Source of the DNA: an uncultured Eubacteriales bacterium
Lineage (GTDB): Bacteria; Bacillota; Clostridia; Christensenellales; DTU072
DNA length: 64,000 nucleotides
Assembly (NCBI GenBank): GCA_949292905.1
Contig: CASFAV010000013.1
Span: 110,882-174,881, forward strand
Direction of reading: 5' to 3'
Positions 19,034 through 27,499 of this stretch are shown here, in pieces (positions within the stretch are counted from its first letter, which is position 1; each line of letters begins with the position of its first letter). The position numbers and the translations under genes were made by a program. A model generated the notes under the pieces. It had not been told where the DNA came from. It made no database searches and worked only from the letters and a program-made list of their open reading frames with translations.

Positions 19034-20632
19034 ATGCAAATAAGATTTTTAGGAGCGGCACGTGAGGTAACCGGAAGCTGTTATCTCGTGACGGTCGGCG
19101 CGAAAAACATCCTCGTCGATTGCGGAATGGAACAGGGACCGGATATCTACGAAGCCCAACGGTTGCCGGTGACGCCCGCCGATATCGACGCCGTATTGCT
19201 TACGCACGCGCACATCGACCATTCGGGGCGGCTGCCGCTATTGTACAAGAACGGTTACCGCAACAAAATATATATGACGCGCGCGTCGCGCGATCTGTGC
19301 AAGATCATGCTTATGGATTCCGCCCACATACAGGAGCAGGAAGCGAAGTGGCGCAACCGCAAAGCCAAACGCGGCGCATATACCGCATACACTCCGTTAT
19401 ACGATTCGGAGGACGCCGAAAAGACGCTCGGACTGATACGTGGGACAGACTACGGCGAAAAAGTCGACGTCGCCGAAGGTATAGAAGCGAAATTCATAGA
19501 CGCGGGGCACCTGCTCGGCTCGTCGTACATCGAATTGACGCTCACCGAAAACGGCGTTACGAAAACGGTACTGTTTTCGGGCGACATCGGTAACGTACAC
19601 AAGCCCATAATACGCGATCCGTCCGTCGTTACGAAAGCCGATTACGTGATAATGGAAAGCACCTACGGCGACCGGTCTCACGGAGACGATCCCGATTACG
19701 CAAAACATCTTGCGGAAATAATCGAACGCACATTCAAGCGCGGCGGCAACGTGGTGATACCTACGTTTGCGGTGGGCAGGATGCAGGAGATGCTGTATTT
19801 TCTGCGCGAAGTGAAGCGCGGTAAAATGGTCAGCGATTTTCCCGACTTCGAAGTTTACGTAGACTCGCCGCTCGCGATAGAGGCAACGGGAGTATATTCG
19901 CGCAACGTAGCCGAATATTGCGACGACGAAACGCGTGCGCTTATCGACAAAGGGATAAATCCGATAGGCTTCGAAGGGTTGAAGCTGTCGGTAACGAGCG
20001 AAGATTCCAAAGCGATCAACTACGATCCCACGCCGAAAGTGATATTATCCGCTTCGGGAATGTGCGAAGCGGGCAGAATAAGGCATCATCTCAAGCACAA
20101 CTTGTGGCGTCCCGAAAGCACAGTGGTATTCGTAGGCTACCAGGTGCCCGGGACTCTCGGAAGATCGCTTCTCGACGGAGCGAAAGCGGTGAAGCTTTTC
20201 AACGAAGCGGTGAAAGTGCGCGCGGAGATAGTGTCTTTGCAGGGCACGAGCTCTCACGCCGACAGAGAGGCGCTTATGGAATGGGTACACAATATTTCGC
20301 CGGCGCCCCAAAGGGTATTCGTCACCCACGGCGAAGACGAAGTGGCGTCGGGATTCGCGGACTCGTTATACCGCGAATACGGATTGCGCGCCGTGGCGCC
20401 GTATCCGGGAGCGGTATACGACCTTATAGCGGACGAATGTACGGAGCGCGGCGACACGAAGAAGAAGCCGCAAGCCGACGCGCAAAAGCGCAAACATTCG
20501 CCCGTATATCGGGACTTGCAGGACGCTCTCGGAGAATTACAGGTGGCTGTCACCGCGGCGGAAGGTTACTCCAACCGCGATCTCAAAGAGGCGGCAAAAG
20601 AGATACGCAAGATCGTTGCCAGACTGCGCTGA
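19034..20632 (+). CDS. beta-CASP metallo-beta-lactamase-fold RNA hydrolase
   Basis: 532 residues from the ATG after AAGGAGG. An in-frame TTG at 19001 overlaps the -10 box and is not the start. The metallo-beta-lactamase core has THAHIDHSGRLP (motif 2), an H in DAGHLLGSSYIEL and FSGDIGN. The inserted beta-CASP domain has NVVIPTFAVGRMQEMLYFL, and the C-terminal RNA-specificity motif reads ILSASGMCEAGRIRHHLK and then GTSSHADRE. This is the CPSF-73-like family of predicted ribonucleases. A Lys-rich linker (about residues 475-490) and a helical tail follow. The substrate cannot be read from sequence. The next gene starts 27 bases later and may be cotranscribed. Confidence 0.92.
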   Translation: MQIRFLGAAREVTGSCYLVTVGAKNILVDCGMEQGPDIYEAQRLPVTPADIDAVLLTHAHIDHSGRLPLLYKNGYRNKIYMTRASRDLCKIMLMDSAHIQEQEAKWRNRKAKRGAYTAYTPLYDSEDAEKTLGLIRGTDYGEKVDVAEGIEAKFIDAGHLLGSSYIELTLTENGVTKTVLFSGDIGNVHKPIIRDPSVVTKADYVIMESTYGDRSHGDDPDYAKHLAEIIERTFKRGGNVVIPTFAVGRMQEMLYFLREVKRGKMVSDFPDFEVYVDSPLAIEATGVYSRNVAEYCDDETRALIDKGINPIGFEGLKLSVTSEDSKAINYDPTPKVILSASGMCEAGRIRHHLKHNLWRPESTVVFVGYQVPGTLGRSLLDGAKAVKLFNEAVKVRAEIVSLQGTSSHADREALMEWVHNISPAPQRVFVTHGEDEVASGFADSLYREYGLRAVAPYPGAVYDLIADECTERGDTKKKPQADAQKRKHSPVYRDLQDALGELQVAVTAAEGYSNRDLKEAAKEIRKIVARLR

Positions 20633-20659
20633 ACGCGTAGCGAAAAAACAGAGATACGG

Positions 20660-22015
20660 ATGAAAATACTGTTCATAAACGCAAGTCCGAAAGGCGAAAG
20701 GAGCGTAACGCTTCAGACCGCAAAATATATCGAGAAGCGTTATCCGAGTGCGTGCGAATACTCCGTATTACACGCAGGAGCGCGCATTAAGGCTCTCGAA
20801 AAAGACTTTACGGAAGCCGAAACCGCGATAAACGCGGCGGACGCGATAATTTTCGTTTATCCCGTCTACACGTTCATCGCGCCCTACCAGCTGCACCGTT
20901 TCATCGAATTGCTCAAAGCTTCCGAGCTTTCCTGCAAAGGCAAATACTGCGCCGAGATACTTACTTCCAAGCACTTCTACGACGTAACGGCGATGAAATA
21001 CGTCGAAGAAAACATGCTCGATCTCGGCATGCGCTATCTGGGCGCGCTGAGCGCGGACATGGAGGATCTCATGTCCGAAAAAGGCAGATGCGAAGCGGAC
21101 TGCTTCTTCGAAAGGTTACTTTTCGACGCGGAGCACGGAAATTACGCGGAAGCGTCTCCGCGCGCGGAGCGCGCGCCGCGCCCCGTCTACGAACCCGTAC
21201 TTCCCGAAGCGGAAAAATCGGAAGGTAAGGATATCGTCGTGGTGACCAACGCCGCCGCGGACGACGTCAATCTCAGGAATATGATAGAAGATTTCGTCAA
21301 CGCTTCCGAATATCCGGTACGCGTGCTCAACGTGCGCGATTTCCCGTTCAAAGGCGGTTGTCTCGGCTGTTTCAACTGCGCTATAAGCGGGAAATGCGTA
21401 TATAACGACGGTTTCGAGGATTTCTTACGCAACGACGTACAGCGCGCGGACGCGCTGATATACGCATTCACCGTATCCGACCACTACACTCATTCTTCGT
21501 TCAAGCTGTACGACGACAGGCAATTCTGTAACGGGCACCGCACCGTCACGGCAGGCAAAGTGACCGGATATATAATAAGCGGAGACTACTCGCAGGAAGC
21601 CAATCTCCGGATGATAGTCGAAGCGCGCGCCAACGTATCGGGAATGTATTTCGCGGGCGTGGCGGGCGACGAAGGAGATACCCGTAAAGAACTCGCGACT
21701 CTTGCAAAAACGGTATCTTTCGCCCTGAACAAAGGTCTGAGTGCGCCGCAGAACTTCTACGGCGTCGGCGGCACCAAGATCTTCCGCGACCTCGTGTACA
21801 CCATGCAGGGCATTATGCAAGCCGATCACGCCTTCTACAAAGCGCACGGCGTATACGATTTTCCGCAGAAAAGGCGCGGCATGATAATCGCCATGAAATT
21901 TTTGGGACTTCTGATGCGCTCCCCTGCGGTGCAAAAGAGAATGAAAGGTCAGATGACTAAATATATGCTTATGCCCTACGAAAAGGTACTCGAAAAAACT
22001 ACGCCCAAAGAATGA
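20660..22015 (+). CDS. double flavodoxin-like NAD(P)H oxidoreductase
   Basis: 451 residues that hold two flavodoxin-like folds in one chain. The first (about 1-170) starts MKILFINASPKGERSVTLQ and has the segment IIFVYPVYTFIAPYQ. The second (about 195-370) starts DIVVVTNAAADDVNLRN and has KGGCLGCFNCAISGKCVYND, the Cys pattern of multimeric NADPH-dependent FMN reductases and iron-sulfur flavoproteins. A basic C-terminal tail of about 80 residues follows. Likely an FMN-dependent redox enzyme; partners unknown. A weak Shine-Dalgarno precedes the ATG. The gene ends just before a strong two-way terminator. Confidence 0.8.
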   Translation: MKILFINASPKGERSVTLQTAKYIEKRYPSACEYSVLHAGARIKALEKDFTEAETAINAADAIIFVYPVYTFIAPYQLHRFIELLKASELSCKGKYCAEILTSKHFYDVTAMKYVEENMLDLGMRYLGALSADMEDLMSEKGRCEADCFFERLLFDAEHGNYAEASPRAERAPRPVYEPVLPEAEKSEGKDIVVVTNAAADDVNLRNMIEDFVNASEYPVRVLNVRDFPFKGGCLGCFNCAISGKCVYNDGFEDFLRNDVQRADALIYAFTVSDHYTHSSFKLYDDRQFCNGHRTVTAGKVTGYIISGDYSQEANLRMIVEARANVSGMYFAGVAGDEGDTRKELATLAKTVSFALNKGLSAPQNFYGVGGTKIFRDLVYTMQGIMQADHAFYKAHGVYDFPQKRRGMIIAMKFLGLLMRSPAVQKRMKGQMTKYMLMPYEKVLEKTTPKE

Positions 22016-22068
22016 GCGTAAAAAGTAAACCCTTACGCGCCCTGCGTGAGCGGGCATAACGTTCAGGC

Positions 22069-22100
22069 AAAAAAGCCCCGACCGTAACGGTCGGGGCTTT
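22069..22100. terminator. bidirectional intrinsic terminator
   Basis: Perfect 10-base-pair stem GCCCCGACCG / CGGTCGGGGC (22075-22084 and 22088-22097). It has six A on the left, which read as T for the minus-strand peptidase gene, and TTT on the right for the plus-strand gene. It separates the convergent genes. Confidence 0.9.
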
Positions 22101-22121
22101 CGTAAACGCCTTAATCGGGGA

Positions 22122-23450
22122 TCACGCCTCGGTCTCTGAAGCGGGCGCGTCGGCGGTGACGGCGGCTTCCGCGATCGTCTCATCGGCTGCGGTTTCGGGA
22201 GTTATGACTTCCGTAACCGCGACTTCGGGTACCAAAGCGCGTTGAGCGCCTATCTTCTTGATAACTTTATAAATTACGTTGAGACCGGTCTCGAAGGTGC
22301 TTACGTCGATACGGTCGGACACGTCTTTACTGGTATGGTAGTATTCGGTGGATACGGGGTTCTGAGCCGCGAAAGTGGTGGTCGGCACTCCTATCTTACA
22401 GAAAGGCGTGCTGTCGCATCCGCCCACGGGATTGACTATCGTATGCGGTTCCTCGCCGCTCTCTTTGATGGCTTCCAAGGTAATATCGATAAGCTTTTTA
22501 TCGAACTTGGTGCCCTGCCAGGGATCGCCTTTGACGGCTTCGAAATGTCCGGGGTCCGCCACGGAATCGACGTTGAACACATAGGAATTGTTGACGTCGA
22601 TCTCGTCCTTGTGCGCTTTGACGTAAGCGAAGCTGCCTTTGAGACCTGCTTCCTCGCTCGCGAAGCCTATATTGACGAGCTTCATACCTTCGGGCATGTC
22701 TTCGGGATGCTCCTTGAAATACTTGACGATCATCATATTGAGGGCGATACCGCTCAGGTTATCCATCGCGCCGGGGCTTCCTACGGTCTTATCCTGAGTG
22801 AGATATTGAGTAAGGAAGAAATATCCCGGAAGGAATGCGAGCGGGATGACGTAAAGAGAAATATTCCATGCGGTGTAATCGTCGAACGCGCCGGCAAAAA
22901 GGCAGAGTCGCAGTACCGACAATATCATCAGCACGATGACGCCTATTATACCGTAACCCGTCTTGATGAGGGCGGTAACGGGATTGCGCAACGCGAGCTT
23001 CCAGCACCAACTGCTGTCGTAATGCGCTCCGAGATAAACGGTATATTCCGCTTCGCCCTTGGAGGGTTCGAGTTCGGTGACGATATTCTCGGCGGTCTCG
23101 TGTTTGAAAGCGAAGTCCCACATGCCGGTGTAACGCACTATCTGCGTGAGCGTAAATATCAACAGCCCGAAGCATCCGAGCATTGCGATTATCGTTCCGC
23201 CGATACCGCCTATGTAATAGACAAGGAACATCAGTAGCGCCACCCAGCCCAGTTTATTGATTGCGCCGATGCTGGCGTTGGGCGCGTAAGTGAATTTCTC
23301 GGTATAAGGAGTGAGCCCCGTGCGCTTCACTATTTCGCCCTGTAATTTCTTACAGGCGGCTTTTTCCTCATCCGTACCGGGCAATCTCGCGCCGTCGGCT
23401 TCGATGAGCTTGACTAATTCCATTGCTTCATCTGCGTATTTCTTAAACAT
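22122..23450 (-). CDS. membrane-bound M28-family zinc peptidase
   Basis: 442 residues. The M28 aminopeptidase metal ligands are visible: His143 (GAHYDSS), Asp230 (GAMDNLSG), Glu266-Glu267 (ASEEAGLKGS), Asp295 (NVDSV) and His372 (EYYHTSKD). Two membrane helices precede the domain (about 67-103). Two more (about 162-185 and 197-214) lie between the first two zinc ligands, inside the catalytic domain. The C-terminal 40 residues are an Ala/Glu/Thr-rich tail. GAGGAGG precedes the ATG. It is the last gene of a five-gene run that starts at the Na/Pi cotransporter. Specificity unknown; a peptidase role at the membrane is inferred from the ligands. Confidence 0.88.
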   Translation of the reverse strand: MFKKYADEAMELVKLIEADGARLPGTDEEKAACKKLQGEIVKRTGLTPYTEKFTYAPNASIGAINKLGWVALLMFLVYYIGGIGGTIIAMLGCFGLLIFTLTQIVRYTGMWDFAFKHETAENIVTELEPSKGEAEYTVYLGAHYDSSWCWKLALRNPVTALIKTGYGIIGVIVLMILSVLRLCLFAGAFDDYTAWNISLYVIPLAFLPGYFFLTQYLTQDKTVGSPGAMDNLSGIALNMMIVKYFKEHPEDMPEGMKLVNIGFASEEAGLKGSFAYVKAHKDEIDVNNSYVFNVDSVADPGHFEAVKGDPWQGTKFDKKLIDITLEAIKESGEEPHTIVNPVGGCDSTPFCKIGVPTTTFAAQNPVSTEYYHTSKDVSDRIDVSTFETGLNVIYKVIKKIGAQRALVPEVAVTEVITPETAADETIAEAAVTADAPASETEA

Positions 23451-23489
23451 ATCAACCTCCTCGGTCAGTTTATTACGTTATTGTAGCCC

Positions 23490-24728
23490 TTAATTCAAGG
23501 GAAGCCCTTTGATCTTGCGATAGCTTTCTTCCACGAGGATATTTATCTTCGCGGTATAACGCACGTCGCGGAAATAGAACCTGTTGATCTGAGTCCCTAC
23601 GGTAAGATCAATGGCTTCGTAATTTTTATGTACTATCGTGGGCTGCTTGGCGAGCGGTATCTCTATCGTTACGGCTTCGCCGGTAGCGAATCTTATGCCT
23701 GTGAAGCCGAGCTTCTCCTTGTCGATGAAAAACTCCCCTTCGCCTACGTCGCGGTAAGTATTGTTCTCGTCCTCCTCCGCCCAGGCGACGGGATAGCGGA
23801 GTCCGAAGTCCTCCGCCTCGAGCTCTTTGCGGGCGCTCTCGCGCTCGTATTCGTACCAAAGGTCTATGCGGTCAAAAGCGACGGAGCCTTCCGAAGGTAT
23901 CATTTCGCCGTACTCGGTGTATTCCACGGTATTGCCGCACTTTTCGCATACGAGATGGCGCGCCGTGGAAATCATTTCATATTCCGTTCCGCATTTCGGG
24001 CACTTGTAAAGTATGTAATGGAGCCCCAAAGCGGGGTCTTTGCATTTATACCGCAAATGATTTTCGCGTTGGTAGACGTTGTCGTTGAAGGTAAACTTTT
24101 CTTTCAGCACGCGATATATTTCTTCTTTCGTGAGCGCGCGCAATTCCTCTTTCGTGAACAAGAGCTCGCTCTTGTTGGTCACGGGTCCCTTCTTGAAACC
24201 GGAATACCACCTGGGGCGCGAGCAATAGCCGCCGTAGTTATGGCAGAATACCACGTCTGCGTCGAGCAGCTTGAGAAGTTTGGCAAGGCTCTCGGGAAGG
24301 TAGTAAAGGTTCTTCCCGTCAAGGGTGAATTTCCCTTCGGGGAACAGCGCGAGCGAACACCCCGCTTCGACCGCCCTTTTCATCGTGCGTATCGAGCCGA
24401 GATCTATCTCGAATTGATTTATGGGTATGAGTCCCGCCGCCTCTTTGATAGGCTTTATCTTCGACCAGGTGAAGACGTCCCTGCCGCAAACTATGTTGAG
24501 CGGAAGCGGCTTCATCGCGAGCATCATCATCGCCACGTCCATGATGCAGGTATGCGTGCCTATCACGACGAAAGGACCTTTTCTCGAGCGGATACGTTCG
24601 TCGCGTATGAATTTTGCTTTGATAAGTATATGCGAAAGCAGTTGCACCAGCGGCACGAGTAACCTGTAAAGGAATTTGGAAGGCTTACGCGGTACGAATT
24701 TGGTTTCCTGATTTTCCGTCTTATCCAT
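23490..24728 (-). CDS. PlsC-like acyltransferase with zinc ribbon
   Basis: 412 residues. The N-terminal half is a glycerol-phosphate acyltransferase fold: HX4D motif at His59-Asp64 (GTHTCIMD), acceptor-binding FPEGK at 129-133, and a hydrophobic stretch at about 22-40. A four-Cys zinc ribbon follows (Cys243/246 and Cys261/264, KCPKCGTEY...VCEKCG), then a C-terminal domain of about 130 residues that I do not recognise. The family's normal job is to add a fatty acid to lysophosphatidate. The extra domains suggest a different acceptor or regulation. It starts 3 bases after the aminopeptidase gene, so it is probably cotranscribed. Confidence 0.85.
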   Translation of the reverse strand: MDKTENQETKFVPRKPSKFLYRLLVPLVQLLSHILIKAKFIRDERIRSRKGPFVVIGTHTCIMDVAMMMLAMKPLPLNIVCGRDVFTWSKIKPIKEAAGLIPINQFEIDLGSIRTMKRAVEAGCSLALFPEGKFTLDGKNLYYLPESLAKLLKLLDADVVFCHNYGGYCSRPRWYSGFKKGPVTNKSELLFTKEELRALTKEEIYRVLKEKFTFNDNVYQRENHLRYKCKDPALGLHYILYKCPKCGTEYEMISTARHLVCEKCGNTVEYTEYGEMIPSEGSVAFDRIDLWYEYERESARKELEAEDFGLRYPVAWAEEDENNTYRDVGEGEFFIDKEKLGFTGIRFATGEAVTIEIPLAKQPTIVHKNYEAIDLTVGTQINRFYFRDVRYTAKINILVEESYRKIKGLPLN

Positions 24729-24731
24729 GGT

Positions 24732-25847
24732 TTATTTTAGGTTCTCGGGGTTAAGGCACTCGAGCTCTTCGAGCACGAATCTGCCGTCCTTGCGTATGAG
24801 CACGTCGTCGAAATATATTTCTCCTCCGCCGTATTCGGGAGTGTGTATCTGCACGAGATCCCAATGCACGGCGCTCTTGTTGCCGTTGTAACAGTCGTCG
24901 TAGCAGGCGCCGGGTGTGAAATGTATCGAACCCGATATCTTCTCGTCGAAAAGTATGTCGCCCATGGGCTTCACGATATAAGGATTTACGCCGAGGGCGA
25001 ATTCGCCCACGTAGCGCGCGCCTTCGTCGGTGTCGAATATCTTTTCCGCAGCTTCGGTATCGTTGGCGGATACCTTCACTATCTTGCCGTTACGGAATTC
25101 GAGACGCACGTCTTTGAATTCGATGCCGTTCTCGATGCTCGGCGCGTTGTAATGGATGTAGCCGTTCACGGACTCTCTTACCGGCGCCGAATAAATCTCG
25201 CCGTCGGGGATATTCCTCGCGCCGGAACATTTCTCGGAGCCTATACCTTTTATGCTGAACGTGAGGTCGGTATCGACGGCTTTGATGCGGACTTTATCGG
25301 TCCTGTTGAGAAGCGCCTGCAGGGGATCCATCGCCCTGTCCATCTTCGCGTAATCCAAAGTACACACGTCGAAATAGAAGTCCTCGAACGCCGCGGTACT
25401 CATTCTCGCCTGCTCCGCCATTCCTTCTGTGGGATAACGCAGAATCACCCACTTGGTCTTCGCCACGCGCAAGTTGTGATGAACGGGATGCGCGTAATCA
25501 CGGTCGTATATCTGCATTTTTTTGCCGTCCACGTCCGACAGTTCGTAGCAGTTGTTGCCGCCGCGTATACCTATATAAGCGTCCATTTCCGCCATGCGCG
25601 CGGAATCGTATTTCGCCATGGCTTTGGCAAGCTCCTCCGTCATTCCCATACGGATAGCGCGCGACACGCGCATGTCTTCCATGGAAACGAACGGAAATCC
25701 CCCCGCTTTATAGACTTCTTCCACTATCGCGGTCACGAGCTGATGATCTATCCCGCGCGCTTCGATAAGGATCTTTTCGCCTTTACGGAGATCGCAGGAA
25801 TAGTTGACGAGTATGCCTGCAAGTTTTCTTATTCTCGGATCGGTCAT
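24732..25847 (-). CDS. M29-family metallo-aminopeptidase
   Basis: 371 residues, as expected for the AmpS/AmpT group. The N-terminal domain has the typical LAGILVNYSCDLRKGEKILIEA start. Metal-site segments visible are ARNIPDGEIYSAPVRESVNG, the Glu/His-bearing VGEFALGVNPYI, HFTPGACYDD and SAVHWDLV, which together supply the family's two-metal centre. It removes N-terminal residues from peptides in the cytoplasm. It lies between luxS (3-base gap) and the acyltransferase. Confidence 0.92.
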   Translation of the reverse strand: MTDPRIRKLAGILVNYSCDLRKGEKILIEARGIDHQLVTAIVEEVYKAGGFPFVSMEDMRVSRAIRMGMTEELAKAMAKYDSARMAEMDAYIGIRGGNNCYELSDVDGKKMQIYDRDYAHPVHHNLRVAKTKWVILRYPTEGMAEQARMSTAAFEDFYFDVCTLDYAKMDRAMDPLQALLNRTDKVRIKAVDTDLTFSIKGIGSEKCSGARNIPDGEIYSAPVRESVNGYIHYNAPSIENGIEFKDVRLEFRNGKIVKVSANDTEAAEKIFDTDEGARYVGEFALGVNPYIVKPMGDILFDEKISGSIHFTPGACYDDCYNGNKSAVHWDLVQIHTPEYGGGEIYFDDVLIRKDGRFVLEELECLNPENLK

Positions 25848-25850
25848 AAA

Positions 25851-26360
25851 TTACGCCTTCTTCCTTTCCCTTTTCACGGGATAAACGAGATTTTCTTTTT
25901 TAGGATTGATTATTACGTTGTAATACATGGTCGCGTCGACTTTCGCTTCGGCAAGGTCCATATCCATGCAATAGCCGCATTCCTTGGGAGTCGCGCCGGG
26001 GATCTCGCCTTCGTAGTCGGAGATATAGTCGAACGTGCGCTCGATGAGCGGTAGTATGTCCTGCGGGATAAGGTCGCCAGCGAGGATAAGATAGAAACCC
26101 GTTCTGCAACCCATGGGTCCGATATATATCACTCTGTCGCCCCATAAAGGATCGGAACGGAGATACGCCGCGAGCAAGTGTTCGAGCGCGTGCACGGAGC
26201 CCGTGGTCATCACTTCGTCGTGATAAGGTCTTTTCATCCTGATGTCGAAAGTGGTAAGCACTCCCGAACCCATTATATCCTTACGCGAAACAAATAAACC
26301 GCATTTAAGTTTGGTGTGGTCCAGTTTGAAACTCGGTACGTTATTCACGTCCATTTCCAT
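25851..26360 (-). CDS. luxS: S-ribosylhomocysteine lyase (autoinducer-2 synthesis)
   Basis: 169 residues. LuxS cleaves S-ribosylhomocysteine to homocysteine and the AI-2 precursor DPD, recycling the activated methyl cycle. The iron-binding motif is HALEHLLAAYLR, the third metal ligand lies in the Cys-rich segment KECGYCMDMDLAEAK, and GPMGCRTGFYL holds the catalytic Cys. AGGGAG lies about 11 bases before the ATG. No methionine-cycle gene is adjacent. It is placed between a Na/Pi cotransporter-like gene and an aminopeptidase. Confidence 0.96.
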   Translation of the reverse strand: MEMDVNNVPSFKLDHTKLKCGLFVSRKDIMGSGVLTTFDIRMKRPYHDEVMTTGSVHALEHLLAAYLRSDPLWGDRVIYIGPMGCRTGFYLILAGDLIPQDILPLIERTFDYISDYEGEIPGATPKECGYCMDMDLAEAKVDATMYYNVIINPKKENLVYPVKRERKKA

Positions 26361-26400
26361 ATAAATAAAATCTCCCTGAAATTAAATTCGTTATACGGAA

Positions 26401-27381
26401 TTATTGTACAACATTTTTATCTTTATTACAAGCGTTTGTTTGCTTGTCCCCTACCATCAGGCAGGCGAGATTGGCGAGCGCTTTCACAAACGGCAACAAT
26501 ACGAGCGTAGTGACGAGATTAAACGCGATATGGAAGTAAGCGATGATTACCGAAGGACTGAAAACGCCGAGTGCGGCAACCGTTCTTTCTCCGAAAATGA
26601 CCACGAAAGGCAAGAACAGTATCACGCCGATAGCGTTGAAAAGGAGATGTATCATAGCCGTTCTTCTCGCGTTGACGGAGCCGCCTATCGCGGCGAGCAT
26701 CGCAGTCGCGCAGGAGCCCACGTTACTGCCCATAATGATATAGAAAGTGGCGGTCACGGGCATTATGCCGAGTTGCGCGAGCGTTATGACGATACCCGTC
26801 ACCGCGGAAGAACTCTGAATGACCGCGGTGAACGCCACGCCTATCGTAAGCAGAAGGAGCGGCGAGGTCATGCCGGAAAACAAATTCAGAAATATTTCGT
26901 TGGATTTAAGATTGACGGCTCCCGCTTTGATTATCTCAAGTCCTATGAAAATGAGTCCTATACTCGTAAGTATCCACCCCGCGGTGCGCACTCCGGAGCG
27001 TTTCGCCGCCATTACGGTCATCATGCCGATAAAAGTCATGAAGGCGAAAAGCTCCGAGACGGGAAGGTAATTCAAAGAAATTATGAGCGCGGTAAAGGTA
27101 GTGCCTATATTGGCGCCCATAATTATACAGGTAGCCTGGAAAAGGCTCACAATGCCCGAATTGACGAGTCCGAGAAGAATGACCGTCGTAGCGGAAGAGC
27201 TCTGCAAGACCGCTGCGGAGCCCACCCCTATCCCCACTCCCGCGAGCTTACGGTCGGACAGTTTCGTAAAAAGCTTCTCCACTCTGCCGCCCGCGACCGC
27301 TTCGAGGTTGAGGGAACAGAGTTTCATACCGGTAAGGAAAGCCCCGATACCGGCGAACATCATAAGGACGTCGGACAACAT
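26401..27381 (-). CDS. Na+/phosphate cotransporter-like membrane protein (NptA type, no PhoU domain)
   Basis: 326 residues, almost entirely membrane helices. The two inverted QSSSA repeats of the Na/Pi family are present: AAVLQSSSATTVILLGLVNSG and FTAVIQSSSAVTGIV. Two matching GANIGTTFTA / GSNVGSCATA loops are also visible. Most bacterial members have about 540 residues with a cytoplasmic PhoU-like tail; here the protein stops after the membrane part. Substrate may be phosphate, but this is not shown by sequence. TATAAT lies five bases before the ATG and no Shine-Dalgarno is seen, so the mRNA may be leaderless. It heads the run to luxS and beyond. Confidence 0.88.
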   Translation of the reverse strand: MLSDVLMMFAGIGAFLTGMKLCSLNLEAVAGGRVEKLFTKLSDRKLAGVGIGVGSAAVLQSSSATTVILLGLVNSGIVSLFQATCIIMGANIGTTFTALIISLNYLPVSELFAFMTFIGMMTVMAAKRSGVRTAGWILTSIGLIFIGLEIIKAGAVNLKSNEIFLNLFSGMTSPLLLLTIGVAFTAVIQSSSAVTGIVITLAQLGIMPVTATFYIIMGSNVGSCATAMLAAIGGSVNARRTAMIHLLFNAIGVILFLPFVVIFGERTVAALGVFSPSVIIAYFHIAFNLVTTLVLLPFVKALANLACLMVGDKQTNACNKDKNVVQ

Positions 27382-27386
27382 ATCAA

Positions 27387-27392
27387 ATTATA
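27387..27392 (-). promoter_or_regulatory. -10 box of the Na/Pi-luxS gene run
   Basis: Exact TATAAT on the minus strand, five bases before the ATG at 27381. No -35 consensus and no extended TG were found. Confidence 0.4.
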
Positions 27393-27444
27393 TTAGCGTG
27401 ACCGCGCGCGTATGCCCGTAAGCCGCGTTCGCGTTCATAACCTC

Positions 27445-27475
27445 AAAAAAATACGCCCCGCGGTGCCGCGGGGCG
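27445..27475 (-). terminator. intrinsic terminator of the surface lipoprotein genes
   Basis: Stem CGCCCCGCGG / CCGCGGGGCG (27454-27463 and 27466-27475). On the minus strand it is followed, after two bases, by seven T (27445-27451). It lies 24 bases after the stop of the 873-residue lipoprotein. Confidence 0.9.
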
Positions 27476-27499
27476 CGTTACGTTTACGTTACCGTTAGG

